Position numbers and translations under genes: made by a program. The notes under the pieces were generated by a model. The model had not been told where the DNA came from and did no database searches. It was given only the letters and a program-made list of their open reading frames with translations. Below are positions 10,601 through 20,814 of a stretch of 64,000 bases of DNA, one piece after another. Source of the DNA: Brachionus manjavacas (lineage: Eukaryota > Rotifera > Eurotatoria > Ploima > Brachionidae); assembly GCA_019054805.1 (NCBI GenBank), contig JAHQIY010000002.1, positions 9,238,001 through 9,302,000 on the forward strand, given 5' to 3'. Position 1 is the stretch's first letter. Each line of letters starts with the position of its first letter.

Positions 10601-11060
10601 TAGGCTCATTCCACGACTCTCTGAAAGGATTTGTTTGGTGCCATTTGTACCCCATTGCATCATCGTTAAAAGAACTCTTTTGTGTTTTGATCGGCTCTAA
10701 CAAAGATTTTCCCCCGTGTTGTTCCGGCTCAGGACTGCTGTACAAATTTCGACCTGTGTTAGGAAAAGAACGTCCCCGGCTATTCCCACTGAATCCTATT
10801 TGATCATCATTTCGCCATTTGTTTCTCGGTTCGGTTTTGATCGCTGACTTTTCAAAATAATCTTGGCGAACTTTTTCCGGAGTCCCGTTGAACAACTCAT
10901 TTGTGTTGGCGAATTGAAGACCAGCATTTGAATTTTTTTTCTGACCAGTCCAGAGGTTTGTGATGACTCTAAAAGAACTAGCTACGACAATCATAGTTAC
11001 AGCTAGAACAGCTATGCTAAAACACAGCTGTACGAACAATAACACGTGTTCATTCAACAT
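7590..11060 (-). CDS. family 1 gag-protease-RT-RNase H polyprotein
   Basis: One frame of 1156 residues from the ATG at 11058-11060. A TTG 9 bases upstream would also be in frame but is less likely. Order: uncharged membrane-like segment at residues 6-30, closed by Arg31; polar linker; capsid-like domain about 220-395; two CCHC zinc knuckles (CFFCGKKGHWGADC near 427, CLHCGKPGHLIADC near 470); aspartic protease with DTG near 535 and LLGLD near 605; reverse transcriptase with LDLTSGYHQI and the YLDD catalytic site near 857; RNase H with the acidic residues in LETDAS, SERELL, VTDHKP and NADALS. Gag and pol share a frame, so no shift is needed between them. It ends at a stop created by a frame change into integrase. 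All catalytic residues are present, so this part could be functional. Confidence 0.95.
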   Translation of the reverse strand: MLNEHVLLFVQLCFSIAVLAVTMIVVASSFRVITNLWTGQKKNSNAGLQFANTNELFNGTPEKVRQDYFEKSAIKTEPRNKWRNDDQIGFSGNSRGRSFPNTGRNLYSSPEPEQHGGKSLLEPIKTQKSSFNDDAMGYKWHQTNPFRESWNEPKSNEALGQNVFLPNYRRRDANLDTPINPFKNSEMFDIYKESEEGANEYTQQGGEQKLMAVQTTKDSAPSKEWSFKPTIFTLKQDIRTWWNRFKLFVENNRIMEANLRNCVATFLDDDCLSRFEFRVPKGPVDMFELEKLMVKMFGQQPASQTDAEAEFYNRKQQTGEDFRDFYTNLWILARNAFVYTGSFEQSRYDYLVKERFITGLSEKAVFWRVDVSNPQTCSEAYDLVVQTYARHQILNRNQHNPIGSEKMGDNETNQIDQYNNPSGEKVCFFCGKKGHWGADCYLRKNQMNESSPKMREQFEQPTSQGNGKLCLHCGKPGHLIADCYSRKNQMKLSMLGNKNRVEQSLSNQVINQIMFDKSIAGTLEMNSKPVSFLLDTGTVSIIVAKRIWDHCKTPDAALEPLDETLETCVGGPVKVIGKGKCSVKLISFESEVEIIVVDELVNDCLLGLDVAFKLADIKDYLECIRSALSQKISGKILTCNFTKVPDLEGDNSGTVEEPANIGTVNAATYKLIIEDEFSDIIGKDLNSITETNICEHGLELINNKPIRQPARRIPFSPRDEVKKQIDDMLMADLIRESDSPWASPIVLIKKTNGKIRLCIDYRKLNEVTTKDSYPLPKIETLIALLNGATKFSKLDLTSGYHQIRIKEDDKPKTAFITEFGLFEFNVMSFGLTNAPATFQRTMEKALKGILNVFCLVYLDDIIIFSKTLEEHYIHVRTVLERIRAAVLKINWEKCEWFVSAIEYLGHVICNGTVKPSPSKIEVLFRYERPKTIKQLQSFLGLANHYRRFVKGFAEIAGPLHEATEKSKNFDWNKKRKASFDEIRTCLTTPDDGKKGVLILPDFEEDFRLETDASEHSAGAVLSQKYKGSWRPVAYWSKRFTKQQRKHSASERELLAIVLAIEHFKHYLYGRKFIIVTDHKPLVWLKNLKEPAPRLTRWLIELRMYEFDIKYRKGHENGNADALSRWLLEEENDVEEESTRDPGVVINNLVFSTNRFQ

Positions 11061-11090
11061 CGTGTTCAAAAAAATTTTTTCTAAGCTTAA

Positions 11091-11102
11091 CCGCTGCCAC
11101 CA
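11091..11102 (-). promoter_or_regulatory. primer binding site, perfect tRNA-Leu match
   Basis: The minus strand reads TGGTGGCAGCGG, the exact complement of CCGCTGCCACCA. That is the 3' acceptor end plus CCA of animal tRNA-Leu of the GGTAGCG type. It sits 30 bases before the gag ATG and next to the palindrome at 11103. Confidence 0.8.
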
Positions 11103-11126
11103 ATTTAATAGCGTGCGCTATTAAAT
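11103..11126. repeat. palindrome at the primer site, copy 2
   Basis: Same perfect 11-base-arm inverted repeat with central TG as in copies 1 and 3. It is conserved although the bases on the gag side of the primer site differ. Confidence 0.85.
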
Positions 11127-13054
11127 AACTTAAAGAGAGAGAGGGAGAGAAAAATAAAAAAAACTTTCTTCTCTACTTCTTTATTAAAAATTAAAAATAA
11201 AAGTTAAAACAAATATATTTAAGAAATCCAGCAAGCTCCCAGAAGGCCGGGGTCTGCTGGAGGGGGTGTTACAAAAGAGACAAGAGTAATTTAAATAAAA
11301 AGAAAATTTTTAAATTTAAAATTAAATTAATTTAAAGCCATTCTGTACGCGAACATGAGAGAAAACAAAGGTTGGTAAATTTGTGAGTAGCCGTAGTCGT
11401 TGTGGCAGAAACGTTTATCTTGGGCCACAAGGAGGACCTTTTCTTGAAAATCCAAGTGGTTCACTTTAATTTATTCGTGGAATGGAAAGACTCCCGATAA
11501 ATTTTTTAGCTGAATATAAATATTTAGAAAACTACATTTAAAAACGTCCTTGTTTTTTTGTATTTAATTATTATTTTTGTTAAAGTTTTTTTTTACACTT
11601 TATATTTTCATTTTTTTGTGTTAAAGATTTTCTGATATTATTCTTTTTATTCTAAAATGAGTTTTTTATTTTTCACGTTGTATTACTTTTAAGAAATTTT
11701 TAAGAAAGCTGGAATAAATCTAGCTTATTTAATGTAAATTCATCAAGAGAGGTATTTTTACCTAGATTAGAATCATTTTAACTATTCTGATCTAATAAAA
11801 ATTCAATTTTTTAACCCTCTCATTTAAATTTAATTTTAAAATGTCCTGCTTTTTCGCTCAAAATCCGAAAATCTGCTCGATTAGATTGGTCTGGCTTTTT
11901 TGACTTCTGAAAGAACAGATGTTAAAAAAGCTAATACGGAAAGTGAAAAAAACAGCTTATTGGGAGGGACTGTAAAAAAGGAATTGGAAGTGTACAAATC
12001 GTTTTTTGACTGTTTGTGTAGAAAAGCAATATTTCTTTTTGTGAAAAACTTAAATGCATTCAAAATGCCTTTTGAAAGGATGAAAAGATCATTATGTTCT
12101 AAAAAATTCATTATGAATTAAATAAGTAATCCTGTCTAAAAGAAATTAAAATTGTTAGTTAAAACAAAAAGAGAGTTGAATTTTCGAAATTCAGTTAATT
12201 CTCGTTTCGACACGATCCTTTCCTTTTTTTGCCATAATCCAACAATGCTTGTTTTTTACCGATCTAAATGAGCGTACTAAGAGTGAACAGGAAATGCTTA
12301 CTCATTAAGCATTTCAAGCGATAAAGTATGATATTTTTTTTAATATTAAATTTGTAATAGTTAAAATTAAATAATTTAGCTGATTTTTTCAACAATTTTA
12401 AAGAAATTTTATTAGTAATACAATGAGATGAAATGAAAATCGCTTTTTTGATGAAAAAGAACAATATTAGTGATTTTGAGTTTATTTTCTTTCTATTTTT
12501 CTTATCCTTTTTATATGTTAAATAAATTGAAAAAAAATTATATTTATTTTAATTATTGTTGCGAACAAATCAAATTCACTGTTTAAATAAATTTTTTTTT
12601 AAACTGTACCAAAAATTTATATTTGCTTTCATTCTGTAATTAACATTGAAACCAATTGTCAAACTAGCTGTTAAGTAAAAAAAGTGAAATTTCAATGGGG
12701 CATTGAAAAACAAGGCAAAAACAATTATTTACAAATAAAACTTTCATTTTAGATTTAAGTCAGACAAAATTAAAGAAAATGATTAATAAAAATGACCTCT
12801 TAATGAATTAATTTAAGTTTTATAATCCTTTAAATAAATAAAAATAAAAAATTATATATCACTTCGATTTTAAAGGGTTTACTTATTTAAATCCTAATTT
12901 AAATTTAATTTAAATTAAATTTACATATTAATTCATATTTTGACATTTTTATTCTTTTTCATTATTTTTAATTATCTTTTACGATACATTTTCAAAAAAC
13001 TTTTCAATTGATTTTTTTACTTGAAAATTTTTCTTTTAAAACTTAAAAAGATAT
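11127..13054 (-). other. family 1 non-coding 5' region, copy 2
   Basis: 1.93 kb without a credible gene. It carries the same hairpins as copy 1 and a TATAAAAA-like box on the minus strand at 12515-12508. The stretch 12595-12690 differs from copies 1 and 3 (which resemble each other) by many substitutions and small gaps. This is the second divergent patch in an otherwise near-identical element. Confidence 0.55.
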
Positions 13055-13250
13055 CAAATTGTTTAATTTTATTAAATTAAAAAGCAAAATTTAATCTTGA
13101 GCTCAATTAAGTAACGAGACGCATTTATAAAATTAAGCTTTTGAGTTAGATATGGTTAAACAAATTCATAACTTGAAAGAGAGAATTGAAATTGTTTAAC
13201 TTTATTTTATTCAAAAAATTGATTTTAAATCTTGAGCTCAGTTAAGAAAC
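13055..13250. repeat. satellite linker between copies 2 and 3
   Basis: About 1.5 monomers, almost identical to 4944-5138, with the same start and end points relative to the elements. Confidence 0.85.
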
Positions 13251-13312
13251 AAACAAATAACAATAAAAATAAAAAACAAAAATAAAAAAAATAAAAAAAA
13301 TAATAATAAAAT

Positions 13313-13884
13313 CTAATTGTGAAGTTCCTTCGTGATTTGGGCTGCGGGTCCCCTTGAGTTCCTAGCTCTTGCCATCGTCGCTGAGAGACCTATGCCTCTA
13401 CCTCGCCCAATTACCGCTCCGAACAGGGTGTCGAGGCGGACACTTATTTGGGAGTCGGGGTACAGTTCGATTCCCCGACCTGGCGTGGAGACGAGTGTGT
13501 GTTCTGTTTCCTTTTCCGTCTCACTGCTGGTCGTATTTGAAGTGGCGTCTTCTTCTGACCGGCTCCGATCCGTCCGTTCATAGGGTCGGTTAACTGGTAC
13601 CCAACAGGAAATATAATTTTCCGGACCACAAATCATAATCTGCCCATCGAAGGAAGTGGTCCGGATCATTTGCATGAGCCATTTGTTCTCTTGTCACTTG
13701 TTTATTGTTAGGAACAGTATTGGGGTGGGCCGCCTTTCTACGATGCGGCACCTGAGAAGTCCCCACGCTCACGACCACCATTTACCCAAATCCACTCTTC
13801 TACCGCGCAACGGGTGACGTTGACGTCTCGATCGGGACGGACCTCGGACGGAACTTGCTGTTCTGAGCAGAGTTGCTGAGTCAT
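13313..13884 (-). pseudogene. family 1 ORF3, copy 3
   Basis: Same frame pattern as copy 2 (four C at the critical run). Start ATG is near 13882-13884. The second long frame, 13313-13675, differs by LF for LR at one place (GAACAGG for TTAACAGG near 13420). Acidic Ser/Thr-rich middle and RG-rich end are preserved. Function is not recognised. Confidence 0.5.
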
Positions 13885-13948
13885 GTTTCAGTTTTGAAAA
13901 TTAAAAGTTTTGAAAATTTTAAAATGAAATTTTCTCTTTCTTTTTTCA

Positions 13949-14010
13949 CGTGCTAAGGAAAGCACAACTTTCTTACAAAAACTTTCTTTTCAACGTGCCG
14001 TTGAGAGCAC
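13949..14010 (-). other. twin stem-loops in pol-ORF3 spacer, copy 3
   Basis: Identical pair of hairpin repeats to those in copies 1 and 2. The T-run beside it is shorter here. Confidence 0.7.
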
Positions 14011-14058
14011 ATCTTTCTTACAAAAAGGTTTTTTTTTTTTTTTTTTATAAAAATTAAT

Positions 14059-15288
14059 TTAAAAAAATCCTAATACTTTGATATAGTGCAACCGATCTTG
14101 TGGCCTCCTAGACCTTTTTGGACGCACGGTGTCTTCTGGTTTACCCCCGTTCAACTCGTTTTTAGCAAAATCCACTTGCCTTCGCAAATAGTTGTTCGGT
14201 ACAAAAACGGAGGTACCGGAACCCGATTCGGTACGGTTTTCCGGCTGAGTGTTGTCTTCATTCAGATCTAAAATCTGGATCCATCCAGTAACTGTCTGGG
14301 TTAATTTCAGCAGCGCTGTTATGTATATCGTTGGTTTCGGTAACTTGAGTTTCCGCGTCTGTCGACCATTTAGCTTGGGCGTTACCTGAACTGTTCACTG
14401 ATTCCTCGATCGTTGTTTTATAGAAGGTGTTACTGGGTGGTTTAAAACACCTTTTTAACCTATTAGCGTGGACCAACTGTTTCTTTTGGTTAGCATCGGC
14501 CCGGATTAGGTAATTATTTTCACTTAGGACTTCGACAACGGTGAAAGGCCCTTTCCATTTATGGCTCAGTTTCTTTGACACGCCCTTCTTGTTAGCTTGC
14601 TTTAGCAAGTATACCCTGTCCCCGAGAGCGTAGCCAAAAGGCCTTACATTTCGGTCCGCGTAGAATTTAAATTTACTCACTTTGACGTCTGCATTTTGGG
14701 CTACGGTCTCATAACATCTGAGCAGATCGGCTCGGACTTTGCTTGCATACGACAGTAAATCTAAATTCAAATCCAGGTCTGGGGCAGGGAACAACAAGTC
14801 CACGGGTAACTTTGGATTTCGACCATAGATGACTTCAAACGGTGTTAAGCCCGTCGTATGGTGCACCGCAGTGTTATAGGCAAACGCTAACTTAGGTAGG
14901 TATTTGTCCCAGTCCTTTTGTGAGTCGGCCACATAACACGCCAACATTTGTTCCAACGTGCGGTTGAATCTCTCAGTTTTCCCGTCACATTGCGGATGGT
15001 ACGCAGATGTCCGCAGTCTTTGAATGTCTAGCAACTCATAGAGCTGATTCATCAGTTCCGATTGGAAGTTGGTTCCTCTGTCCGACAGCGCAGCTTCAGG
15101 TACACCATGCCGACAGATAAATTGAATCAAACAATCCGCCACTTCTTCCGCCTTTTGCGACTTCAGCGGAAACAGCTCCACGAATTTTGAAAAATGGCAG
15201 ACAATCACCAAGATGTAAAAAGAATCGCTTTCTGTCCGGGGTAACGGACCCAATATGTCTATGTTATTAAACGGAAAGGTCTGCTGGA
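14059..15288 (-). pseudogene. family 1 integrase core and C-terminus, copy 3
   Basis: Integrase core with both Asp and the Glu of TERFNRTL. A change G-to-K occurs two residues before the Glu motif (DGKTERF, against DGETERF in copies 1 and 2). A two-base loss in an A-run near 14270 shifts the last ~70 codons, so the main frame stops early at 14258 after DPDF. It shares with copy 2 the one-base break that separates it from the zinc-binding part. A pseudogene unless frameshifts are corrected. Confidence 0.85.
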
Positions 15289-15713
15289 CCTAATCGGAAC
15301 TATGGGCTGCTTGGTATAATTTTTTGGGGCTTTTACTAATGCGCATTGATCGCATTGCTGGATATACTCGGCTACATCTTTTAAGTATTTGGGCCAGTAG
15401 AACCTATGTCTGATTTTGTCGGTTGTTTTATCTACCCCAAGGTGTCCCCTAAACGGATCGTTATGAACCTTTCTTAGGACTTCTGTTCGATCCTTTACCG
15501 GGACCACATATTGATAATGTATCCCAGACTCATCTTTGTCATAACGCCGATAAACGTTTTTTCCGAAAATTTTAAAACGCCCAAATTGGCACCAGTAGAT
15601 AAAAAGTTCTGGATTTGTTTTGTCACATGTATCCGGTCTCGCCCTTGTTCTTATCCAACTGTGCAGCTCTGCTATAGCATCTTCCTCGAGCTGGTCTTCA
15701 TTGAAATCGGTTT
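15259..15713 (-). pseudogene. family 1 integrase N-terminal part, copy 3
   Basis: Zinc-binding HHCC segment (HNDPFRGHLG ... QCDQC), same in sequence and in both flanking frame breaks as copy 2. The common lesions mean copies 2 and 3 derive from one already shifted parent, or that the shifts are tolerated. Confidence 0.85.
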
Positions 15714-16412
15714 GTTGAAAAAACCAGATTATTAATCACCACTCCTGGGTCCCTAGTGCTCTCTTCCTCCACGTCGTTTTCTTCTTCTAACAGCCATCTA
15801 GACAGTGCATCCGCGTTACCGTTCTCATGGCCTTTGCGGTATTTAATATCGAACTCGTACATCCGTAGTTCGATCAACCACCTTGTTAACCTGGGCGCTG
15901 GGTCCTTAAGATTTTTTAACCAAACCAAGGGCTTATGGTCGGTAACAATAATAAATTTCCTGCCATAGAGATAATGTTTGAAATGTTCAATGGCTAACAC
16001 TATCGCTAACAGTTCTCGCTCAGACGCTGAATGCTTTCTTTGCTGCTTCGTAAATCTTTTACTCCAGTAAGCCACAGGTCTCCACGATCCTTTATATTTT
16101 TGACTTAAAACGGCCCCAGCGCTGTGTTCGCTCGCATCCGTTTCCAGTCTAAAATCTTCCTCGAAGTCTGGAAGTATTAGAACACCTTTTTTCCCATCAT
16201 CTGGTGTTGTAAGACATGTCCGGATCTCATCGAAACTTGCTTTTCTCTTCTTGTTCCAATCAAAATTCTTACTTTTTTCGGTTGCCTCGTGCAGTGGTCC
16301 TGCTATTTCAGCAAAACCCTTAACAAAACGTCGATAATGGTTCGCCAGTCCCAAAAAACTCTGTAATTGTTTGATGGTTTTAGGTCTTTCATATCTGAAC
16401 AAAACTTCTATT
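15698..16412 (-). pseudogene. family 1 RT thumb and RNase H, copy 3
   Basis: This continues the RT connection (LQSFLGLANHYRRFVKGF) and RNase H (LETDAS ... SERELL ... VTDHKP ... NADALS). It is separated from the rest of RT by a one-base loss in a G-run near 16418: four G here, five in copy 2. It ends at the same T6 frame break into integrase as copy 2. The RNase H acidic residues are intact. Confidence 0.88.
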
Positions 16413-19165
16413 TTACTGGGGAGGGCTTTACAGTGCCATTACAGATGACATGGCCGAGATATTCAATGGCTGAGACGAACCACTCGAATTTCTCCCAGTT
16501 AATTTTTAAAACTGCAGCTCGGATCCGTTCAAGCACTGTCCGTACGTGAATGTAATGCTCCTCCAACGTCTTCGAGAAAATGATAATGTCGTCCAAATAG
16601 ACAAGGCAAAAAACGTTCAGGATTCCTTTAAGTGCTTTTTCCATTGTCCGCTGAAACGTCGCCGGTGCATTTGTCAGCCCGAACGACATGACGTTGAATT
16701 CAAATAAACCAAATTCGGTGATGAATGCAGTTTTCGGCTTGTCATCCTCCTTAATTCTAATCTGATGATAGCCCGAAGTCAAATCCAATTTTGAAAATTT
16801 AGTCGCTCCGTTCAGCAGGGCAATCAACGTTTCAATTTTTGGAAGTGGATAGCTATCCTTGGTGGTAACCTCATTAAGTTTCCGATAATCGATACACAAG
16901 CGAATTTTCCCATTAGTTTTCTTAATTAACACTATGGGGGAGGCCCATGGAGAATCGCTTTCTCGGATCAGATCTGCCATCAACATGTCATCGATTTGCT
17001 TTTTGACTTCGTCACGCAGCGAGAAAGGGATCCTTCTTGCGGGCTGTCTTATGGGTTTATTGTTAATTAATTCTAACCCATGTTCGCAAATGTTCGTTTC
17101 TGTTATCGAATTCAAGTCTTTTCCTATAATATCGGAGAACTCGTCTTCAATTATTAACTTGTACGTAGCAGCATTTACAGTCCCGATGTTTGCCGGCTCT
17201 TCCACCGTTCCGGAGTTATCACCTTCTAAATCGGGCACCTTTGTAAAGTTGCAAGTTAAAATTGTGCCTGAGATTTTCTGTGACAGCGCGGACCTGATGC
17301 ATTCCAGATAGTCCTTTATGTCTGCCAGTTTAAAGGCTACGTCTAACCCGAGTAAACAGTCGTTTACCAGTTCATCCACTACAATTATTTCCACCTCACT
17401 CTCAAAACTTATCAATTTCACGGAACATTTTCCCTTTCCAATTACTTTGACGGGGCCACCCACACAAGTCTCCAAAGTTTCATCCAACGGTTCCAAGGCT
17501 GCATCGGGTGTCTTACAATGATCCCAGATTCGCTTCGCAACTATTATACTAACCGTCCCAGTGTCTAGTAGGAAACTCACGGGTTTGCTGTTCATTTCCA
17601 AAGTTCCCGCGATACTTTTGTCAAACATTATCTGGTTGATTACTTGATTAGACAGGCTCTGCTCTACTCTATTCTTATTACCCAGCATTGACAGTTTCAT
17701 TTGGTTTTTTCTTGAATAGCAGTCTGCTATCAGATGACCTGGTTTTCCACAGTGCAGGCATAATTTTCCATTTCCTTGTGAGGTTGGTTGTTCAAATTGC
17801 TCTCGCATTTTCGGACTAGATTCATTCATTTGATTCTTCCTTAGGTAACAGTCGGCTCCCCAATGACCTTTTTTGCCGCAGAAAAAACATACCTTCTCAC
17901 CGCTTGGATTGTTATATTGGTCAATTTGGTTAGTTTCGTTGTCTCCCATTTTTTCCGAGCCGATCGGATTATGTTGGTTTCTGTTTAAAATTTGATGCCT
18001 GGCATATGTTTGAACCACTAAGTCATACGCCTCAGAGCAAGTTTGTGGATTCGAAACATCGACTCTCCAAAATACTGCTTTTTCGCTCAGGCCGGTGATA
18101 AATCTTTCTTTCACCAAATAATCGTAGCGGCTCTGCTCGAAACTCCCCGTATACACGAAAGCATTTCGTGCCAAGATCCACAGGTTGGTATAGAAATCAC
18201 GAAAATCCTCACCAGTTTGTTGTTTTCGATTGTAGAATTCGGCTTCCGCATCTGTTTGGGAAGCCGGTTGTTGTCCAAACATTTTGACCATCAGTTTTTC
18301 TAATTCGAACATATCCACAGGTCCCTTAGGAACCCTGAATTCGAACCTACTCAGGCAATCGTCGTCCAAAAAGGTTGCCACACAATTCCGAAGATTAGCT
18401 TCCATAATTCTGTTGTTTTCAACAAATAATTTGAATCGATTCCACCACGTGCGAATATCTTGCTTCAGTGTGAAAATTGTTGGCTTAAACGACCATTCTT
18501 TAGACGGCGCCGAATCTTTCGTTGTTTGAACTGCCATTAATTTTTGTTCTCCTCCTTGTTGTGTGTATTCGTTAGCACCTTCTTCCGACTCCTTGTATAT
18601 GTCAAACATTTCGGAATTTTTAAATGGGTTAATTGGCGTGTCCAAATTAGCATCTCGCCTTCTATAATTAGGGAGAAACACATTTTGTCCTAATGCCTCA
18701 TTAGACTTAGGCTCATTCCACGACTCTCTGAAAGGATTTGTTTGGTGCCATTTGTACCCCATTGCATCATCGTTAAAAGAACTCTTTTGTGTTTTGATCG
18801 GCTCTAACAAAGATTTTCCCCCGTGTTGTTCCGGCTCAGGACTGCTGTACAAATTTCGACCTGTGTTAGGAAAAGAACGTCCCCGGCTATTCCCACTGAA
18901 TCCTATTTGATCATCATTTCGCCATTTGTTTCTCGGTTCGGTTTTGATCGCTGACTTTTCAAAATAATCTTGGCGAACTTTTTCCGGAGTCCCGTTGAAC
19001 AACTCATTTGTGTTGGCGAATTGAAGACCAGCATTTTAATTTTTTCTGACCAGTCCAGAGGTACATAATGACTTTTAAAGCACTAGCTCCAACAATCATG
19101 GTTAAAGCTAGCACAGCTATGAGATAACACAGCTGTACGAACAAAAACACGTGTTCATTCAACAT
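16408..19165 (-). pseudogene. family 1 gag-protease-RT, copy 3
   Basis: The clear frame from 19002 to 16408 has the capsid-like domain, two CCHC knuckles, protease (LLDTGTVS) and RT up to the thumb with YLDD. The true start is the ATG at 19163-19165 (MLNEHVFLFVQLCYLIAVLA). A loss in the A-run near 19037 puts the N-terminal membrane segment out of frame with the rest. Cys-to-Phe (EKFEWF against EKCEWF) and Pro-to-Leu (FSLRDE against FSPRDE) are among the few substitutions. The frame ends where the G-run indel near 16418 occurs. Confidence 0.9.
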
Positions 19166-19192
19166 TGTTTTTTTTTTTTTTTGTAAGCTTAA

Positions 19193-19204
19193 CAGCTGCC
19201 ACCA
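19193..19204 (-). promoter_or_regulatory. primer binding site, copy 3 (one mismatch)
   Basis: TGGTGGCAGCTG on the minus strand, same variant as copy 1, 27 bases before the gag ATG. Confidence 0.7.
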
Positions 19205-19228
19205 ATTTAATAGCGTGCGCTATTAAAT
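19205..19228. repeat. palindrome at the primer site, copy 3
   Basis: Same perfect inverted repeat as in copies 1 and 2. Confidence 0.85.
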
Positions 19229-20814
19229 AACTAAAAAGAGAGAGAGGGAGAGGAAAATAAAAAAACTTTCTTCTCTACTTCTTTATTAAAAATTAAAAAT
19301 AAAAGTTAAAACAAATATATTTAAGAAATCCAGCAAGCTCCCAGAAGGCCGGGGTCTGCTGGAGGGTGTTACAAAAGAGACAAGAGTAATTTAAATAAAA
19401 GAAAATTTTTAAATTTAAAATTAAATTAATTTAAAGCCATTCTGTACGCGAACATGAGAGAAAACAAAGGTTGGTAAATTTGTGAGTAGCCGTAGTCGTT
19501 GTGGCAGAAACGTTTATCTTGGGCCACAAGGAGGACCTTTTCTTGAAAATCCAAGTGGTTCACTTTATTTTATTCGTGGAATGGAAAGACTCCCGATAAA
19601 TTTATTAGCTGAATATAAATATTTAGAAAACTACATTTAAAAACGTCCTTGTTTTTTTGTATTTAATTATTATTTTTGTTAAAGTTTTTTTTACACTTTA
19701 TATTTTCATTTTTTTGTGTTGAAGATTTTCTGATATTATTCTTTTTATTCTAAAATGAGTTTTTTATTTTTCACGTTGTATTACTTTTAAGAAATTTTTA
19801 AGAAAGCTGGAATAAATCTAGCTTATTTAATGTAAATTCATCAAGAGAGGTATTTTTACATAGATTAGAATCATTTTAACTATTCTGATATAATAAAAAT
19901 TCAATTTTTTAACCCTCTCATTTAAATTTAATTTTAAAATGTCCTGCTTTTTCGCTCAAAATCCGAAAATCTGCTCGATTAGATTGGTCTGGCTTTTTTG
20001 ACTTCTGAAAGAACAGATGTTAAAAAAGCTAATACGGAAAGTGAAAAAAAAAACAGCTTATTGGGAGGGACTGTAAAAAGGAATTGGAAGTGTACAAATC
20101 GTTTTTTGACTGTTTGTGTAGAAAAGCAATATTTCTTTTTGTGAAAAACTTAAATGCATTCAAAATGCCTTTTGAAAGGATGAAAAGATCATTATGTTCT
20201 AAAAAATTCATTATGAATTAAATAAGTAATCCTGTCTAAAAGAAATTAAAATTGTTAGTTAAAGCGATCCTTTCCTTTTTTTGCCATAATCCAACAATGC
20301 TTGTTTTTTACCGATCTAAATGAGCGTACTAAGAGTGAACAGGAAATGCTAACTCATTAAGCATTTCAAGCGATAAAGTATGATATTCTGTATTTAACAT
20401 TTTAAACAATTGTCAAACTAGCTGTCGAGTTAAAAAAAAAAATGAAATTTCAATGGGGCATTGAAAAACAAGGCAAAAACAATTATTTACAAATAAAACT
20501 TTCATTTTAGATTTAAGTCAGGCAAGATTAAAGAAAATGATTAATAAAAATGACCTCTTAATGAATTAATTTAAGTTTTATAATCCTTTAAATAAATAAA
20601 AATAAAAAATTATATATCACTTCGATTTTAAAGGGTTTACTTATTTAAATCCTAATTTAAATTTAATTTAAATTAAATTTACATATTAATTCATATTTTG
20701 ACATTTTTATTCTTTTTCATTATTTTTAATTATCTTTTACGATACATTTTCAAAAAACTTTTCAATTGATTTTTTTTTACTTGGAAATTTTTCTTTTAAT
20801 ATCTTAAAAAGATA
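19229..20814 (-). other. family 1 non-coding 5' region, copy 3 (deleted)
   Basis: About 1.59 kb, no gene seen. The hairpins near the primer site remain (region 19325-19535). Two deletions, about 45 bp and about 306 bp, shorten it and remove the TATA-like box found in copies 1 and 2. Confidence 0.6.

Larger units (their letters stand above)
5139..13054 (-). mobile_element. Ty3/Gypsy family 1, copy 2 (most complete)
   Basis: A 7.9-kb minus-strand element. In transcription order it has a ~1.9-kb non-coding region, a perfect tRNA-Leu primer site, one long gag-protease-RT-RNase H frame, integrase in two shifted frames, a hairpin spacer and ORF3. The module order RT-RNase H-integrase and the integrase GPF domain place it in Ty3/Gypsy. 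No chromodomain is visible. It differs from copies 1 and 3 in a patch around the gag start (about 10960-11090) and another near 12595-12690, while the rest is nearly identical. This suggests recombination between subfamilies. Confidence 0.93.
13251..20814 (-). mobile_element. Ty3/Gypsy family 1, copy 3
   Basis: Minus-strand copy of about 7.56 kb with all modules but more frame breaks than copy 2. It shares the gag-start patch with copy 1. In the 5' region it has lost about 45 bp (near 20264) and about 306 bp (near 20386), the latter taking the TATA-like box. On its right the linker satellite continues directly into a longer satellite block: at 21010/21011 the sequence goes on as satellite (TAAACGCATTTAT), where copies 1-3 have their 3' end. 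This shows that GTTAAGAAAC belongs to the satellite and that the element boundary lies just after it. Confidence 0.92.
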
